Of a stretch of 64,000 nt of DNA, positions 11,901 to 23,015 are shown one piece after another. The position numbers and the translations under genes were made by a program. The notes below the pieces were generated by a model that worked only from the letters and a program-made list of their open reading frames with translations, was not told where the DNA came from and did not search any database. The stretch lies in assembly GCA_940337035.1 (NCBI GenBank), contig OW679200.1, positions 18,495,303 through 18,559,302 of the forward strand, read 5' to 3'. This DNA is from Agriotes lineatus. Taxonomy: Eukaryota > Arthropoda > Insecta > Coleoptera > Elateridae. Positions within the stretch are counted from its first letter, which is position 1; each line of letters opens with the position of its first letter.

Positions 11901-14900
11901 GCCAACGATTTGCCCTGGAAGACTCGTGCAGCAAGTGTATTTGCCAAAAAGGCTTTGAAGGGAAATTTGACGCTTCTTTCTGTAAACGTTATAATTGTGT
12001 AGTTGAATTAAGACACGCAGACGATATAAAACAACACTGTGCCCCTATCTATCTGGGTGGTCCGCTATGTTGTCCCTTTTCATGGGCTTGTCGTAAGTAC
12101 TTTCTCTAACTTGTTTATTAAGTTTATGAATATAATTTTACACTTACTGCTCTGATATTCGTTCAGTTTATATTCAAAGTATGTCGGGCTTCAATATACA
12201 TTAAAGTAAACTCGGATCTTTTAGTAGAAGGGCAAAAGACTCAACCGTCTCACTCGGTTTTAAGATTGATTATATGATGATATTGATCTCTTACAAACAC
12301 TGACTTTCTGTTGCTATTGTCTATTGTATTCTGAAAATGGTCAGTAAGCTTAGTGGATAAGAAAGGGTGCTCTTATTATAATATACAGGGTAAATCACAC
12401 TGTGCAATTCTGCATCAAAAACTGAGTAAAACTGAGTATCCATTTTAGGTCCACATTGAAAAAGTAATTAATTAAAGCTTTACAAACTTGGCAACACTGT
12501 GTGGTGCTTGTACAATTATCTTAGCCCCCGACGATATCATGAAACAATAACAACACAGTATGTAACGTAGATAATACAGAATTTTCAAAAATCGGAATAA
12601 AAATTGTAGATAAAATAAGGATATAACAAGCATAACTACAGATTATTTACTTATTCTGTTAATTAAACTACACATGAAAATCATCATTTGTTAGGAAATG
12701 ACAAGGCAAGTAAACTCAAATATAACTTAAAACTACCTACCATTAACTACTTATCTAGTAAGTGAACATTAAATTGGTGTAAGACTATTGCTCAGTTTTT
12801 TATGTAAAATAGTGCGGTGTGAATATTATCCGCCATTTAAAATTCACCCTATACAGTACTAGATTTACACGCCGGCCATAAGACGAGAGGGGAAGAAACC
12901 ATAATCAACTATTTCAATGTCAAAGAGGTTTTCAGCACCTTTTTTCTTCTTCCATCATTTAACTAGTCTAATTAAAGATTATTTAAACAAATCTTTCACT
13001 ATTTCAACATTATTAAAAATAAGAATATCTAAAGTGTCATTTCTCATTTGCGCCGCTGTTGCTGTCGGTTCGGTAACTTTCAATACCGTTGTGTATTTTA
13101 GGTCGCCTAAGAAGTTTTTAGTGACGTGAAGTTGCAATTGGCATTTCTTCCTTTCAAAAACGCCCCATTGCAGTTTCAGCAATTTATCCGGCGTCCATTT
13201 TAGTTTTGGAAATTTTTAAAGGCCATATTTCTACTTTTACTATAAAATACGTTTATCAGGGGCTTCTTTTGTGGACGCTTTACAAGCCGATTTCATCCCG
13301 AAAAATCTCCGCTAATGTCGGGCAGGTTTACAGTGCTATGCACTAACCTACTTCGTTATCTAAACGATCTTCGTTAGGAATGAATTCGTACAGGAAGGTG
13401 AAACGAATTTCGTTATAAATCATATTCTCTACAGGAGCCTTAACGAAATCGGTAACAGTACGTTCGTAAACAAGCCGTAACGAAAGAGGTAATGTTTTTA
13501 ACTAGAGTAGTACGCGCAAGGCAACGCGTCTTACATCCTGTCATCTAGTGGTCAACTTCATAAGTAGTGTTTACGTGCTATCTGTCTCTTTCATATTAAT
13601 AACTAGATGTATATCTATTGCATTTTAACTACCGTTGCTAGAAACATTCTGCTTGGCGGCGGCAACTTTAAATACAATCAGTCGCAAACGTTTTTGGTTG
13701 TGTGTGAAAAACAAGTTAATCCCTAATCTTTAACTATGAGTGGCATAGTTATAGGAAGGAGATCCGTCATGCTTATAGTGGAGATTTCTTGATATCTATA
13801 ATATAATTTTCCTTAATGTGTGTCTGTGGCACAAAATAAAATCTCACGTTCCGGCTTTACAAATGTTTATATTTGTTTAGGTTTTGTTTTTCTTATCTTA
13901 GCGCTCGGCTCGAAGCTTGACCTTTTGCGTATCCTATTTCACGTGCGCGCCGATTCAAGACTCGCAGCGCGTAGCGCGCGGTTTGCTTGTAAAGCAATAA
14001 AAGTTATGCCATCCTGGATGTCGTACACTTCTTATTTTGAAAATTTTAATTATTGTGTTTTAACCAATGTAACGATTTGTATAATGTAGTTTACTGGTTA
14101 ATTATTTCTGATTGGCGTTTTAATGCGTTTTTACCTACATTTGTTCAACTTTTAAATTTTAACCTCACTTTTTATTATTTGCTTCATAGAGTGTGACCAG
14201 TAAAGTTCGCATCATATGGATTTTTTCTTATTAATAGCTTTTTCGAAATTTGACTTTGGCATCAATTTGTGCTTCGATCGAGATGAAAATTAACCAAAAA
14301 ATAGTAGTCACGTCATTCATATTATCTGTCAAATTTTATTTTCTTTTTTCAAAAAAAATTTAAAAGTCGGGTTATTTCTCAAAATATCGAAAAAAGTTAT
14401 TAGAAAAAGGTTTTCTAAATGCAATTTTTAGCCCATATGCAAAATTTCAGCTGTATAAAATAATTTAAATTTTTTGTCCATTTTTTTAAATTGGACCACT
14501 GTTGCAAAGACTCAACGCAACCTACATAAAACTTCTTAATTTTGACAATGCATGACATTTTCTTTAAAGTAGCGCCATATTAAATATGTGTTTTTCTACA
14601 AAATCCAAATAGGGCTATTAAAATTTGGTCACATGTGATGCAAAGTTTATTTGTTTTTTTGACCCTGTACGAAGTGTGGGTTACTGAATACAAACTTACT
14701 CACTTTACGAAATTTCCCGATATAACGATTCGTTAAAAGCTAACGGAAATCTTACAGAATAGGCTAGTTAGTCTTACTGGTTGGATGAATTGGTGCACCC
14801 ATCTAATTACTTCAGGATTTTATAGTATTTTGGAAGTAAAATACCATTCGCACTGCCACAACCTCCAGCAGTTTTTCTTCATATTTTTTTCTTCTCCGAA

Positions 14901-17900
14901 ATGCTCTTTATTTTGTTTTCCTTCTTCGATATTTCTACGGATGATCTCAGATTCGCCGTGCTACCTATCGAAAATTCGTGGATGTTTGAAGTGGCTTTAT
15001 GTTGCTGTTCTACCCGCCTGCGCTTGTTGTATTGTAGATTTAGCGGAGGGGAAATTCCACACACTTTCAATTGCGAGCTCATCCTAGGTTTTCCAGCACG
15101 TTTCCCAGGTATTTAGATCAAGTTCTTCATTTATTCCAACCTTTCGCGAGGCCAACGTCTCATCTCATGCTTCCCGCTACAAATGAAATAAGTACATGAC
15201 TTATTGAATTGCGCCCATCATGGTTACTTATCATAGATTTTATATTTTTATTTGAAACTTTTGTAATTGGTAAATTACAATCAGTTATTTAAAAATCTGG
15301 TGTGATACACGCACACAACTTCCTTTTACAGTGATCTTATAATTAGCCAAAAATTTTATTTTTCATTTTTAAGCATTTGTCAAAAAATTATCAAAAATTG
15401 CAAATTCTGCAAAAACGGTACAAAATAGAGCGTTAGGTAAAGAGATAATTTTTTTCTTGAATTCTAAGCTGAATTCAAAAATGTAATATTATACCTATTT
15501 AAAATAGGAGTTAATAAAAAACTAGAAAAAAAACAAAAGAAACCCATTTTAAAAGTATTCAACGGGAAAATTACCTATCTCACATTAATACACATTAAAA
15601 ATGTAATAAAAATGTGAAATTTGAAAAAAATCGTTAGAACCGTTTTTGAAAAAATCGTTAGAACCGTTTTTGAAAAAATCGAAAAAAACTGAAAATTTAC
15701 AGGAGTAAACACCTACTTCCGGTTATGCGATTTTCTTCAAAAGCTTGCTGTCTCATCTACATAGTACACAAAACTTATATATGAAGTTTCAACGCCATAG
15801 CTCTTTTTGTTTTTGAGATATTCTGTTCACAGACAGACACACACAGAGACACACAGACAGACAGACAGACAGACCGACAGACAGACCAATGAAAATATAT
15901 ATTTTTTTTTGGGATCAGGGTACTCTAAAACGTGAAGATCTGTTGAAAACTCAATTTCGAATTTTTGGGGTGAATCCAATACTTCCTTTATCGTAAAAGG
16001 AAGTAAAAATCACATTTGTTTAAAATATTCACTTGAATACCTTCTAAGAAGATATATTCAGTAGTTATATTCCTAGTGCATTCTGTATATTCGAGGTATT
16101 TATACAGAATGCACGCGGGGAATATTGCAAGACAATCCCTCGAAGAAATGTCGTCCTTTGTATACCACACTATTCATTATTATTAAAGAGTTTTCAGTTT
16201 TCTTTCTGAAATTTCCTGTGTACCTAGCTGGTTTGCTTTTCTTCCCGCAAATACTCGATATTGCACTTGTGCAAATACCCGGGTATTGCACTAGTGCAAA
16301 ATATTCGGTGTATTCGACTCTGATTGGTTCAAATTTTTAAAATTGCTTGATGGGATTGGTTTATATTATCTGAGGGGAATAGTCAGTAATACTAGGACGA
16401 TAGGTCAAAATATTGCCGACAATAATTTTTGCGATTCAGATACGAGTTTCTGCGGCGACGAAAATAACGTGCTTGTACGAGTCGTTATTTTCTAAAGCGA
16501 CAGAAACGAGACAATCTGAAGAGCAAAAATTGTCTGCCATATTTCGACCTAGAGCCCTATTTGTCTTGACAATTTAACTTTTAAATTATTGAAAATGGTT
16601 TTACAACGAAAACTTTTGTGAAACTAAAATTTAAATTGTTTTTCATTAGAAAATAGTTACAGAAAAAATTGTCGCTGAAATAAAGCTCGTCGAAATATTG
16701 TCACTACAATAATAGTTACAGAAAAAAATGTCGGTGAAATAAAGTTCCTAGAATTATTGTAACTCAAATAAAGTTCCTCGAAATATTGTCACTAAAATAA
16801 TCGTTCGATTGGTAGTTTATTTTTAAATTGAAGAATTCCATTGGTTGACAATGACACCAGTTAAGCTGTCACTGATATTTTTTTTATTGGTCAAGAAATG
16901 TCAAAATTCTGAATTTTTATTGGTCACTTTTTGACAGATGACAGGTGAATTGAATAGTCAAGGGTAATACCACAAGTAGTGGATATATTTTTGACAAATA
17001 TTTTGCCGTTTCCATGTAAATTATTGCGTTTAAATTTCACGATACAAAATCACATCAAAAATGTCACGAGCCGAAGGCGAGTGACATTTAAATGTGATTT
17101 TGTTGAGTGAAATTTGCAATAATTTCTATGGAAATGGCAAAATATTTAAAAAATATATATCCACTTCGAGTGGTATTTGGGACGACTATTTAACAATATT
17201 AATACATAACGATGAACTTTATAGAAAAATAATCCAACAATTAATATTCATTCTCAATTAAATTCAGCGGAATACTTCCAAAACACAACATTTTAAAAAT
17301 TTTAACGCAAGCCAAACTTTGTTCACACAGTTTGTTGGTGTTTAGTTTTACGTAACCTAGCGATATCACTAAGGACAGAACATCGTTGCTAAGCGATATT
17401 TCGCAACAAGGCTATTTAGTTTTTGAGTAGCTACATTGTTTTGTGAATATTTTGCATGGTGCCCAATATTCAGTGATATACTGCTGTTATTGGTTGAAAA
17501 TAGCAAATGTCTGCAATATGATTGGCTTATATGTTATAGTGTTGAATAGTCATTAATATATCTCCTCTAACATGCGTATTGCCCTGCTAAAGTGACGTGT
17601 AATGATTATGTAAACTACATATATGAATTATGTATGCTATTTCATATGGCCTGTATAAATCAAATAAAGGCTTCCAATTGCCAAAATCAATTTTCAATAT
17701 TAATACTTTTCAGCATCCGAGACGGACATTTTCAGCCCGGCCAAGAAGAATGATACAACTGGTAACAGTGTTTTGGTAGTATAGTTAGTATGTACTTTAT
17801 TAAAATTGTGAATTTTTCAGCGAAAACCTGCAAATTTGGGGAGAGAGAAATTAAAAGCGGTCAGGTATTAAAGAGGACCGTGGAGGAGTATGGAAAGAAG

Positions 17901-17960
17901 TATGAAGTCAAATGCGACTGCCAACTACCTCCTTTGCTCACTTGCGTTGTGGAGAATTAA
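5921..17960 (+). CDS. Secreted VWC-like cysteine-rich protein, six exons
   Basis: The coding exons are 5921-5978, 11191-11443, 11666-11787, 11847-12092, 17714-17761 and 17821-17960. All splice phases agree and give 288 residues. The start codon at 5921 opens a typical signal peptide (MFRKILLGASLVLMAWDVR), so the product is probably secreted. The mature part has repeated cysteine modules resembling von Willebrand factor C / kielin-chordin-type domains: CDQLGV, GCKPV, PCPSRYDC in exon 2; TGCCSSGQIC ending exon 3; CSKCIC and PLCCPFSWAC in exon 4; KCDCQLPPLLTC in exon 6. Insects have uncharacterised secreted proteins of this layout. VWC modules often bind extracellular ligands such as BMPs, but a ligand here is only a guess. 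Introns 1 and 4 exceed 5 kb and contain transposon remains. A possible ATTAAA poly(A) signal is at 18179. The domain family is fairly sure; the role is unknown. Confidence 0.75.
7150..7360 (-). pseudogene. LINE reverse-transcriptase remnant
   Basis: The - strand reads CAFADDAILLAKTASDL followed by an LEVNRDKTKV-like segment. This is the catalytic FADD block and the next motif of a LINE reverse transcriptase. It lies within intron 1 of the VWC-like gene. It may be the downstream half of the LINE seen at 9640-10800, separated by later insertions. Confidence 0.65.
8340..8705. repeat. GC-rich 30-bp minisatellite
   Basis: About eleven copies of a 29-31 base unit occur, with the core GGGGCTCCGCCCCTCTCCAA and a CCCTCGG spacer. 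The array is strikingly GC-rich in an AT-rich intron. The unit is close to a multiple of three, so open frames of 140-170 codons run through it on both strands, with low-complexity translations (P/R/G/S). I regard these as non-coding. It lies in intron 1 of the VWC-like gene. Confidence 0.85.
9640..10800 (-). pseudogene. Degenerate RTE-like LINE, endonuclease and RT part
   Basis: Read on the - strand with several frameshifts and stops. Near 10790-10690 there is an endonuclease-like block containing FIIAGDFALTVGR, compare GDFNARVG. Near 9930-9790 there is an RT-like block with SAEDVVEAL, LGKASGCAEMVPEEAKY and KIPEECL. The order is that of endonuclease-RT LINEs. It is an old copy in intron 1 of the VWC-like gene. 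No ends or target duplication could be defined. Confidence 0.55.
11191..11443 (+). CDS. VWC-like gene, exon 2
   Basis: The acceptor is TTACTAAATTAG| with a likely branch site TGCTAAT just upstream. The exon encodes DDNCDQLGVLLYDEIGC onward, then PCPSRYDCSHL and TGGCFCEAS. The donor is TCATT|GTAAGT. The open frame extends further upstream, but phase agreement with exon 1 selects this acceptor. Confidence 0.75.
11666..11787 (+). CDS. VWC-like gene, exon 3
   Basis: The acceptor is ATTGGCAG| and the donor is ATGCC|GTAAGT. The exon encodes VICAAFDCAEFLGG and ends TGCCSSGQIC, with six cysteines in the pattern of the family. Confidence 0.78.
11847..12092 (+). CDS. VWC-like gene, exon 4
   Basis: The acceptor is TTTTTCCCTAG| and the donor is TGTC|GTAAGT. 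The exon encodes a complete cysteine module: TTCEVGGHTFKEGQRF, SCSKCICQKGF, FCKRYNCVVEL, HCAPIYLGGPLCCPFSWAC. This is the best-preserved VWC-like unit of the protein. Confidence 0.8.
12383..12857. mobile_element. MITE-like element with TACAGGGT ends
   Basis: The left end TATACAGGGTAAATCACAC and the right end, which reads CTGTATAGGGTGAAT in reverse, are imperfect inverted repeats. Subterminal AAAAACTGAG and CTCAGTTTTTT also mirror each other. There is no transposase. It lies in intron 4 of the VWC-like gene. The ends resemble mariner-type MITEs; the outer boundary is approximate. Confidence 0.5.
12858..15309. other. Unassigned intronic DNA
   Basis: Part of the large intron 4 of the VWC-like gene. 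Several short open frames occur on both strands, but none has recognisable domains or splice-consistent neighbours. The sequence is AT-rich with no clear terminal repeats. Confidence 0.35.
15310..15995 (+). repeat. Interspersed repeat X, copy 1, with (ACAG)n microsatellite
   Basis: The first 200 bases match, with scattered changes, the reverse complement of 42290-42560; the shared landmark is GTACAAAATAGAGCGTTAG. Near 15835-15890 a CAGACAGACAGA microsatellite follows TTTTTGAGATATTCTGTTCACA. Such a microsatellite after a conserved block is common in arthropod dispersed repeats. The superfamily was not identified. Confidence 0.6.
16391..16560. repeat. Foldback element
   Basis: Imperfect arms of about 80 bases: the left has GATAGGTCAAAATATTGCCGACAAT and the right, reversed, CTCTAGGTCGAAATATGGCAG. 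The apex is GTGCTTGTACGAG. No ORF is present. It lies in intron 4 of the VWC-like gene. Confidence 0.65.
16953..17190. repeat. Foldback element with GAGCCGAAGGCGAG apex
   Basis: The arms start AATAGTC and end GACTATT. Inner matches include GGTAATACCAC/GTGGTATTTGG, AATATTTTGCC/GGCAAAATATT and CAAAATCACAT/ATGTGATTTTG. The apex is GTCACGAGCCGAAGGCGAGTGAC. It is non-coding and close to exon 5 of the VWC-like gene, though it does not overlap the splice site. Confidence 0.7.
17714..17761 (+). CDS. VWC-like gene, exon 5
   Basis: A 48-base exon with acceptor TACTTTTCAG| and donor ACTG|GTAACA, encoding SETDIFSPAKKNDTT. It has no cysteine and looks like a linker between the third and fourth cysteine modules. 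Phase 1 at both ends fits its neighbours. Confidence 0.65.
17821..17960 (+). CDS. VWC-like gene, exon 6 (terminal)
   Basis: The acceptor is AATTTTTCAG|. The exon encodes KTCKFGEREIKSGQVL and then VKCDCQLPPLLTCVVEN, ending in TAA at 17958. The KCDC..P..TC pattern is typical of the last half of a VWC module. This supports it being the natural C-terminus. Confidence 0.7.
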
Positions 17961-18245
17961 CTTAATTTTAATCGATTACTGTAATAACTCAAAATGTGTT
18001 CGCATTTACCACATGTGCGGTGATTACGACGCTCTTATAGCATATTAGTACATAGGTAATTGCAGCTCGATTTATCAAAACCAAATTACGTCCAAGTAAT
18101 ACATGTTACATCAACGACTTTTCACTACTACAATAATTTCTACTTTCTGTAGAGAAAACCAATTTTAGAAATGCTGTAATTAAATGTGGTAATGTAAAAT
18201 CAATAGTAAATAATCATAATGTTTATATATCAATTGAACCACATA

Positions 18246-20056
18246 TAGTCTATTTTTTTGCTTTATGATTCAGAGCAGGCTTTGCATTTATATTATATTA
18301 GCAGTGTACAACAGTTTAGTTACAAAATATAACTAATGTCAAAATCCAGGTCGCCGGGATTGTCAAGTTGACACTTCAGCAAATCTTAATAAAATGCCAC
18401 GAAAAAGCAGTATTAGGTAATAGTAAAACCAAAGAGGCTATAAATCGCCGTTCTACTAATATAAAAGATATCAATGGTAACTTAAGTAAAACAGCCATCA
18501 TTGGAAGAATTGGTCAAATCTTCAGATATAACATTTCTAACAATTTCTTATAATGCTAGATTTCGAATGCAACACAGAAATCGAAACGAAGCAAAATCAC
18601 AACTCCAGCAATAAGCGAATGATAATATGAATAAAGAAAAGGAATTTCTAACTTGGGAGGAACAGAGTTTCAAGGAAGATATTAAGAAGAAAATTTGGAA
18701 TTTTTTACTTTCGATAATTTATTGCTGTGTGCAAGGGAGGAACTGAATTATACTGGGAGTCTTTTAAAATTATACTACACATTAACAAATATGGGATATA
18801 AATACAAAATTGTGAATGGAAGAAAATTGTGTGAGAAGAGTCATATCATTTCGGCGGATTGCCTTTTAAAGGAAATATTTACAATTTCGAAATTATAGTG
18901 AATAATGTATATTCATGTTTTTGGATGAAACTTTACCAGGATGTGACTTACTGTTGGACTCGGACAATCATGACAGGGGCTATCATAAGTGTATGAATGG
19001 TGACATTTTTAGGAAATGTTGAAAAACAGTTAATCCCTGCTTTGGCCAAATTGAATGGAAAATGTGTGTTAAGTATAGATAATGCACCATATAATTCGGT
19101 TCTTATCGATAAACCACCCAATTTCTTGTCCAATAAACTACAAATACAGGAATGGTTAATTAAAAGTGACGTACAATTTGATGACAAAATAATGAAGCGA
19201 CAATCATGGGAGTTTAATTTTACTTTACATATTGACCAAAAGCAATACTTAATTGACAAAAAACGACATGGGCATGAAGTTCTTAGATTACCTCCATACC
19301 ACTGTCAATACAATCGAATTGAATCGGCATGGAGTTTATGTAAGAACTATTATAATAAGGACATAAATTCTCAGCCTCCCGCAAAAGACATAATTGCTAA
19401 TTTATGGCTTAAATCTCTATCACTGTGTACAGCAAACATATGGAAAAAAACGTTGAACACTGTGAACTACTAATATAAAGTGACTGGACAAAGCACATTG
19501 TTAAATTGGTGTGGATGATATACCTCCTGTTATTATTACGTTGGAAGAATCTGATACAGAATCGGAAGACGAGTTGTATTCCTTTTCTGAATCAGTTTCT
19601 GGATGATTATCCTGAAGCGTATCCATCTAAATTCTGGTAAATTATATCTCTGAAAAAGGTTCTACCAGAGTATTTTGTATTATCTCTTTATTTTGAAATG
19701 CCTGTTATATGTGTAGCATAAATAACTTGTACAACACAGTTCTACAAACAAAAATCATCAGCAAATTATTAATAATATATTTATTTTTACACTAGAAATT
19801 TTATGGCGTTTCTGTACAGTTAGATATTAATCAAGCTTAAATAAACGTACTTAAAATAAAGCAATACCTTATTTAATGTCAATGGTTCAGTAATTTTAGC
19901 TCTTATTAAGTATAATAGTGCTTATAAGTTAACACATTGACAGTTCTAATGGTTTTGACATAACTAGTGTTTTTTCCTTTGTCACTAACTATCTACACTG
20001 TTACAAAAATGCAAATGCAAAGCCTGCTCTGAATCATAAAGCAAAAAAACAGACTA
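18246..20056 (+). mobile_element. DDE transposon (IS630/Tc1-mariner type) with TIRs
   Basis: Terminal inverted repeats of about 45 bases start TAGTCTATTTTTTTGC and contain ATGATTCAGAGCAGGC; they lie at both ends, flanked by TA. The + strand carries a broken transposase. An HTH-like piece is near 18695-18850 (LNYTGSLLKLYYTL, GYKYKIVNGRK). The DDE_3-like catalytic half is at 18997-19473. The reading frame is split by stops and frameshifts, so the copy is probably dead. Confidence 0.75.
18997..19473 (+). pseudogene. Transposase C-terminal half (DDE_3-like)
   Basis: The 158-codon open frame holds the second catalytic aspartate in LSIDNAPYNSV and the final glutamate in LPPYHCQYNRIESAW. This is the arrangement of DDE superfamily endonucleases found in many insect genomes. 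The first aspartate lies upstream in a different, broken frame (LFLDETL is visible near 18915). The real coding region therefore started further 5' and this is a fragment. Confidence 0.7.
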
Positions 20057-20674
20057 TAGCTATGTAATGCTAACATACTATTGAATAAAAATTAAAATTA
20101 TATTAGCTGCGTTATTGTGCTCAAATTTATTATAAACATTCATTAATTATACCAAAAAGGTCCTAGAATTATTGTACAAAAAAAAATCAAAATTATTTTG
20201 CTTTGGCACAACTTGCTGAAGTCTTGCTTTCGATTTTGGCCATTTTTACAAATGTACAAGGGCGCCGAAGTATCGATAAGGAGCTTGCACCGTCTCATCT
20301 AATTTTGAACATAAATCGAATTATTAAAATAAATTTTTTTATTATTTTCTTTTAGAAATTAAATGCGTAATAGCTATTTAAGTAGCAAGGAATGGAAGGA
20401 CCTCTTAACATTTGAGGTAGGCAAGTACAAGCCAAGGCACAGCCGCGGCTTGTTGTCTGCCGAAAATGTTAATAGGCGATACATTCCGAGTTATCTGTTT
20501 ATATTTTTGCCACTGCTTATCGAAATTTTTCTAGATTTTTGAAAATATCGTTTGGTTTGTCACCTGCCACCAGAATTAATTTTCGTGAGTCGTGTTACCT
20601 GTGAGTGTCACATGTCACATAAACACTTACAATTATAAGCAAAACGTCTAATCACCGAGTTACACGTTTTGTTA

Positions 20675-21319
20675 CTAAAGGCGGCTTTACACGTGTATAG
20701 TAGCTAAAGCAAGTTAATAAATCAAGTAGCTTAATTTAGTTACTTGCATCATGTAAACATTTACGTTTAGTGCGATTTAGTACTTGAGCAAGTAAAGAAT
20801 TTAGTAAACTACCTTGTCAAGTGAATAGAAATCAGTTCTATTTACTTGAGCAAGTGGCTCACCCCCACCACGATTTTCTTTAACTAAACGCAAACTAAGC
20901 AAGTGTAGACAGGTAAGTTTAGTCAAGTGTATTAGTCAGACCAGCCGTTCGCTAGATAATTTGTTGAAACAAGGCGTCCCGTTGGAATGAAGATACAACG
21001 TTAAAATGTGTGACAGAATGTTTGTGGAATACCAGAGCCTAGCATTTAGAAGAATAAACAAGCCCAAGACAACCATTTCCTGTTCCACACACGCTTTTTG
21101 TATTATAGCTATACTTGCAATTATATCCCCCAATTTACAACATAAGTGAAAAATACATTTCTTTAATGACGAACGTTGTGCCATTCTAAAAAATCAACGT
21201 CAACTAAATAATTATGCTAAAATGTGTGTAAACGTTCTCGCTCCACTAAACTACTAAATTTTAGCTACTTGATTTAGTAACTTGCTTTAGCTACTATACA
21301 CGTGTAAAGCCACCTTTAG
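20675..21319. mobile_element. MITE with 60-70 bp TIRs
   Basis: The ends CTAAAGGCGGCTTTACACG and CGTGTAAAGCCACCTTTAG are inverted copies. The repeat continues inward (TATAGTAGCTAAAGCAAGTT mirrored by AACTTGCTTTAGCTACTATA). The subterminal sequence has many scattered CAAGTA/TACTTG motifs. No transposase is seen. The open frame on the - strand inside has no recognisable domain. Confidence 0.75.
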
Positions 21320-21382
21320 GCTGTATGGCTGACTTACATGATCATCAGGGGGAAAAAAGTGTTTATAAAACGGCGACGTTTA

Positions 21383-22239
21383 GGCCTCTGTCACACGTGG
21401 ATACTGTATACAGAATAGCAGTGAAAATAGTTGGCGACTGTATTGAATACGTGGGGTTCTCAGTCACTTGCAAAAGGAGTCCAGTGCAGTGCAGTTATGG
21501 ACCTAGCATTGCTGTTTTTTATTTTTGTCGAAATAGCCTGTGTGTGCTGTATCCCAAAGACAGGGATTGAGCTTTACTAAACTGAAAATCGTACGACACT
21601 CATTAATGACCAATAGAAAAATTAGTTCACGACCCGTAACCAAGCCAACAACAAAATTTCTTGGAAATTTTTTGTAGGTATGGATTGCTTCTTTTTAAGG
21701 TTTGTGTCGTTACGATTTTCTTACCGAATCTGCATTCGAGCATTAATTCATATTCGGAAATTATTTTTCGTGCAACCAACGACGTCCTAATTTGCCCTCG
21801 CGTCTCGCTCGTGCAGATTAATACGACGTTGTTGGAACGCACTCAAAAAAATTTCCGGAAAGAATTAATGCTCTTGTGAGATTATATGTAATAATTTTTT
21901 CGTAGTCAGATATTATACGCTCCATGATCGCACTGACTAAATCTATACTAACGAACGCACTGTTTCAAACTACTCATTCGATTTATTACAAATTGAAGAA
22001 AATATTCTACGCCTATGGTTGGCAAAAGTGCGTGTCTCAACGGCTTCATATGGTCTAATGGTAAATCGGTATCAGAGATACAATTGTCGTCGGTGGTCGA
22101 AAGGGACAGATATCGAAATTCAGTATCGCGATACTGTATACGTCACCCGATTCAGTGTTAAAAGCTCCATTTGAACGCGTGTATTTTCAGTATCTGGGAT
22201 ACAGGTATCTCTCATGTGTTATCCACGTCTGAAAGGGGC
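21383..22239. mobile_element. MITE, PIF/Harbinger-like
   Basis: Ends GGCCTCTGTCACACGTGGATA and, reversed, GCCCCTTTCAGACGTGGATA pair imperfectly. TTTA flanks both sides (21379-21382 and 22240-22243), which fits a 3-4 base T/A-rich target duplication. A second inverted match, ACTGTATACAG near 21404 against CAGTATC..GGATACAG near 22187, supports the call. No transposase remains. Confidence 0.6.
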
Positions 22240-22873
22240 TTTAGTAGTCATCTTTTTATTGCGTGATTTGAACGGTAAATGTATTAAGCAATCGGTCTGA
22301 AACCTTTTTTCTACGTCTACAAATTTTTATTTACACCTTCGCTTCTCTTTTTATATTTTTTCTCCCGTAAATGCTAGTTCCTTCTTTTCTCCTTCAAGCT
22401 AAATTTGCTATATCGTGTTTTTATTTTCAAAGAATATCTCACATCCATTATCAAGTTATTTTTCTAATATATTTTTTGGAATTAGTGTCCACAGTTACTT
22501 TTCTTCATGTTTGGAATTTTCACTAGTCAATCAATTACTAATAGAAACAATGATAGTAACACCTGAAGCTGAAGCTTTCTCTGCAAGGGTCACAATTCAG
22601 GTTAACATTGAATCATATTCGAAACGCTCTTAGAAACAACGGTTACCGTACTAAGGTTATACTGTCGGGTATCAATCGCCATCTTCATCCACAGCCACCC
22701 AAACCTCCGAGAATCGCAACTCCACAGCAATAGTATTTCTTACCTATATCCACCCAGTCACCGATGGCGTAGGGAAGATTCTTCGAAAATAAAACATCAA
22801 AGCCTTTAAACCTCCAGGAAGATCTGGCAGATACTTTCTTCGCACACAGATACATTAAACGCCGTATCATCAA

Positions 22874-23015
22874 AATGTGTTTACAGAGTCCCCTGCGTCT
22901 ATCATGGTGTGTACATTGGTAAAAAAACCCGTAGCTCTGAACACCACTGTTACCGCAGGTCAAGTCTCGTATCATCAGTTATCGCTGAACACCAACGCGA
23001 CACCGGTCATAAGAT
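22874..23015 (+). pseudogene. Penelope-like GIY-YIG endonuclease remnant
   Basis: The + strand reads CVYRVPCVYHGVYIGKKTRS and then VIAEHQRDTGHKIF. This matches the GIY-YIG endonuclease end of Penelope-like elements and is clearly related to the fragment at 62175-62500 in this window. A short internal deletion removes the residues between the YIG block and the histidine. No RT part is visible upstream. Confidence 0.65.
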
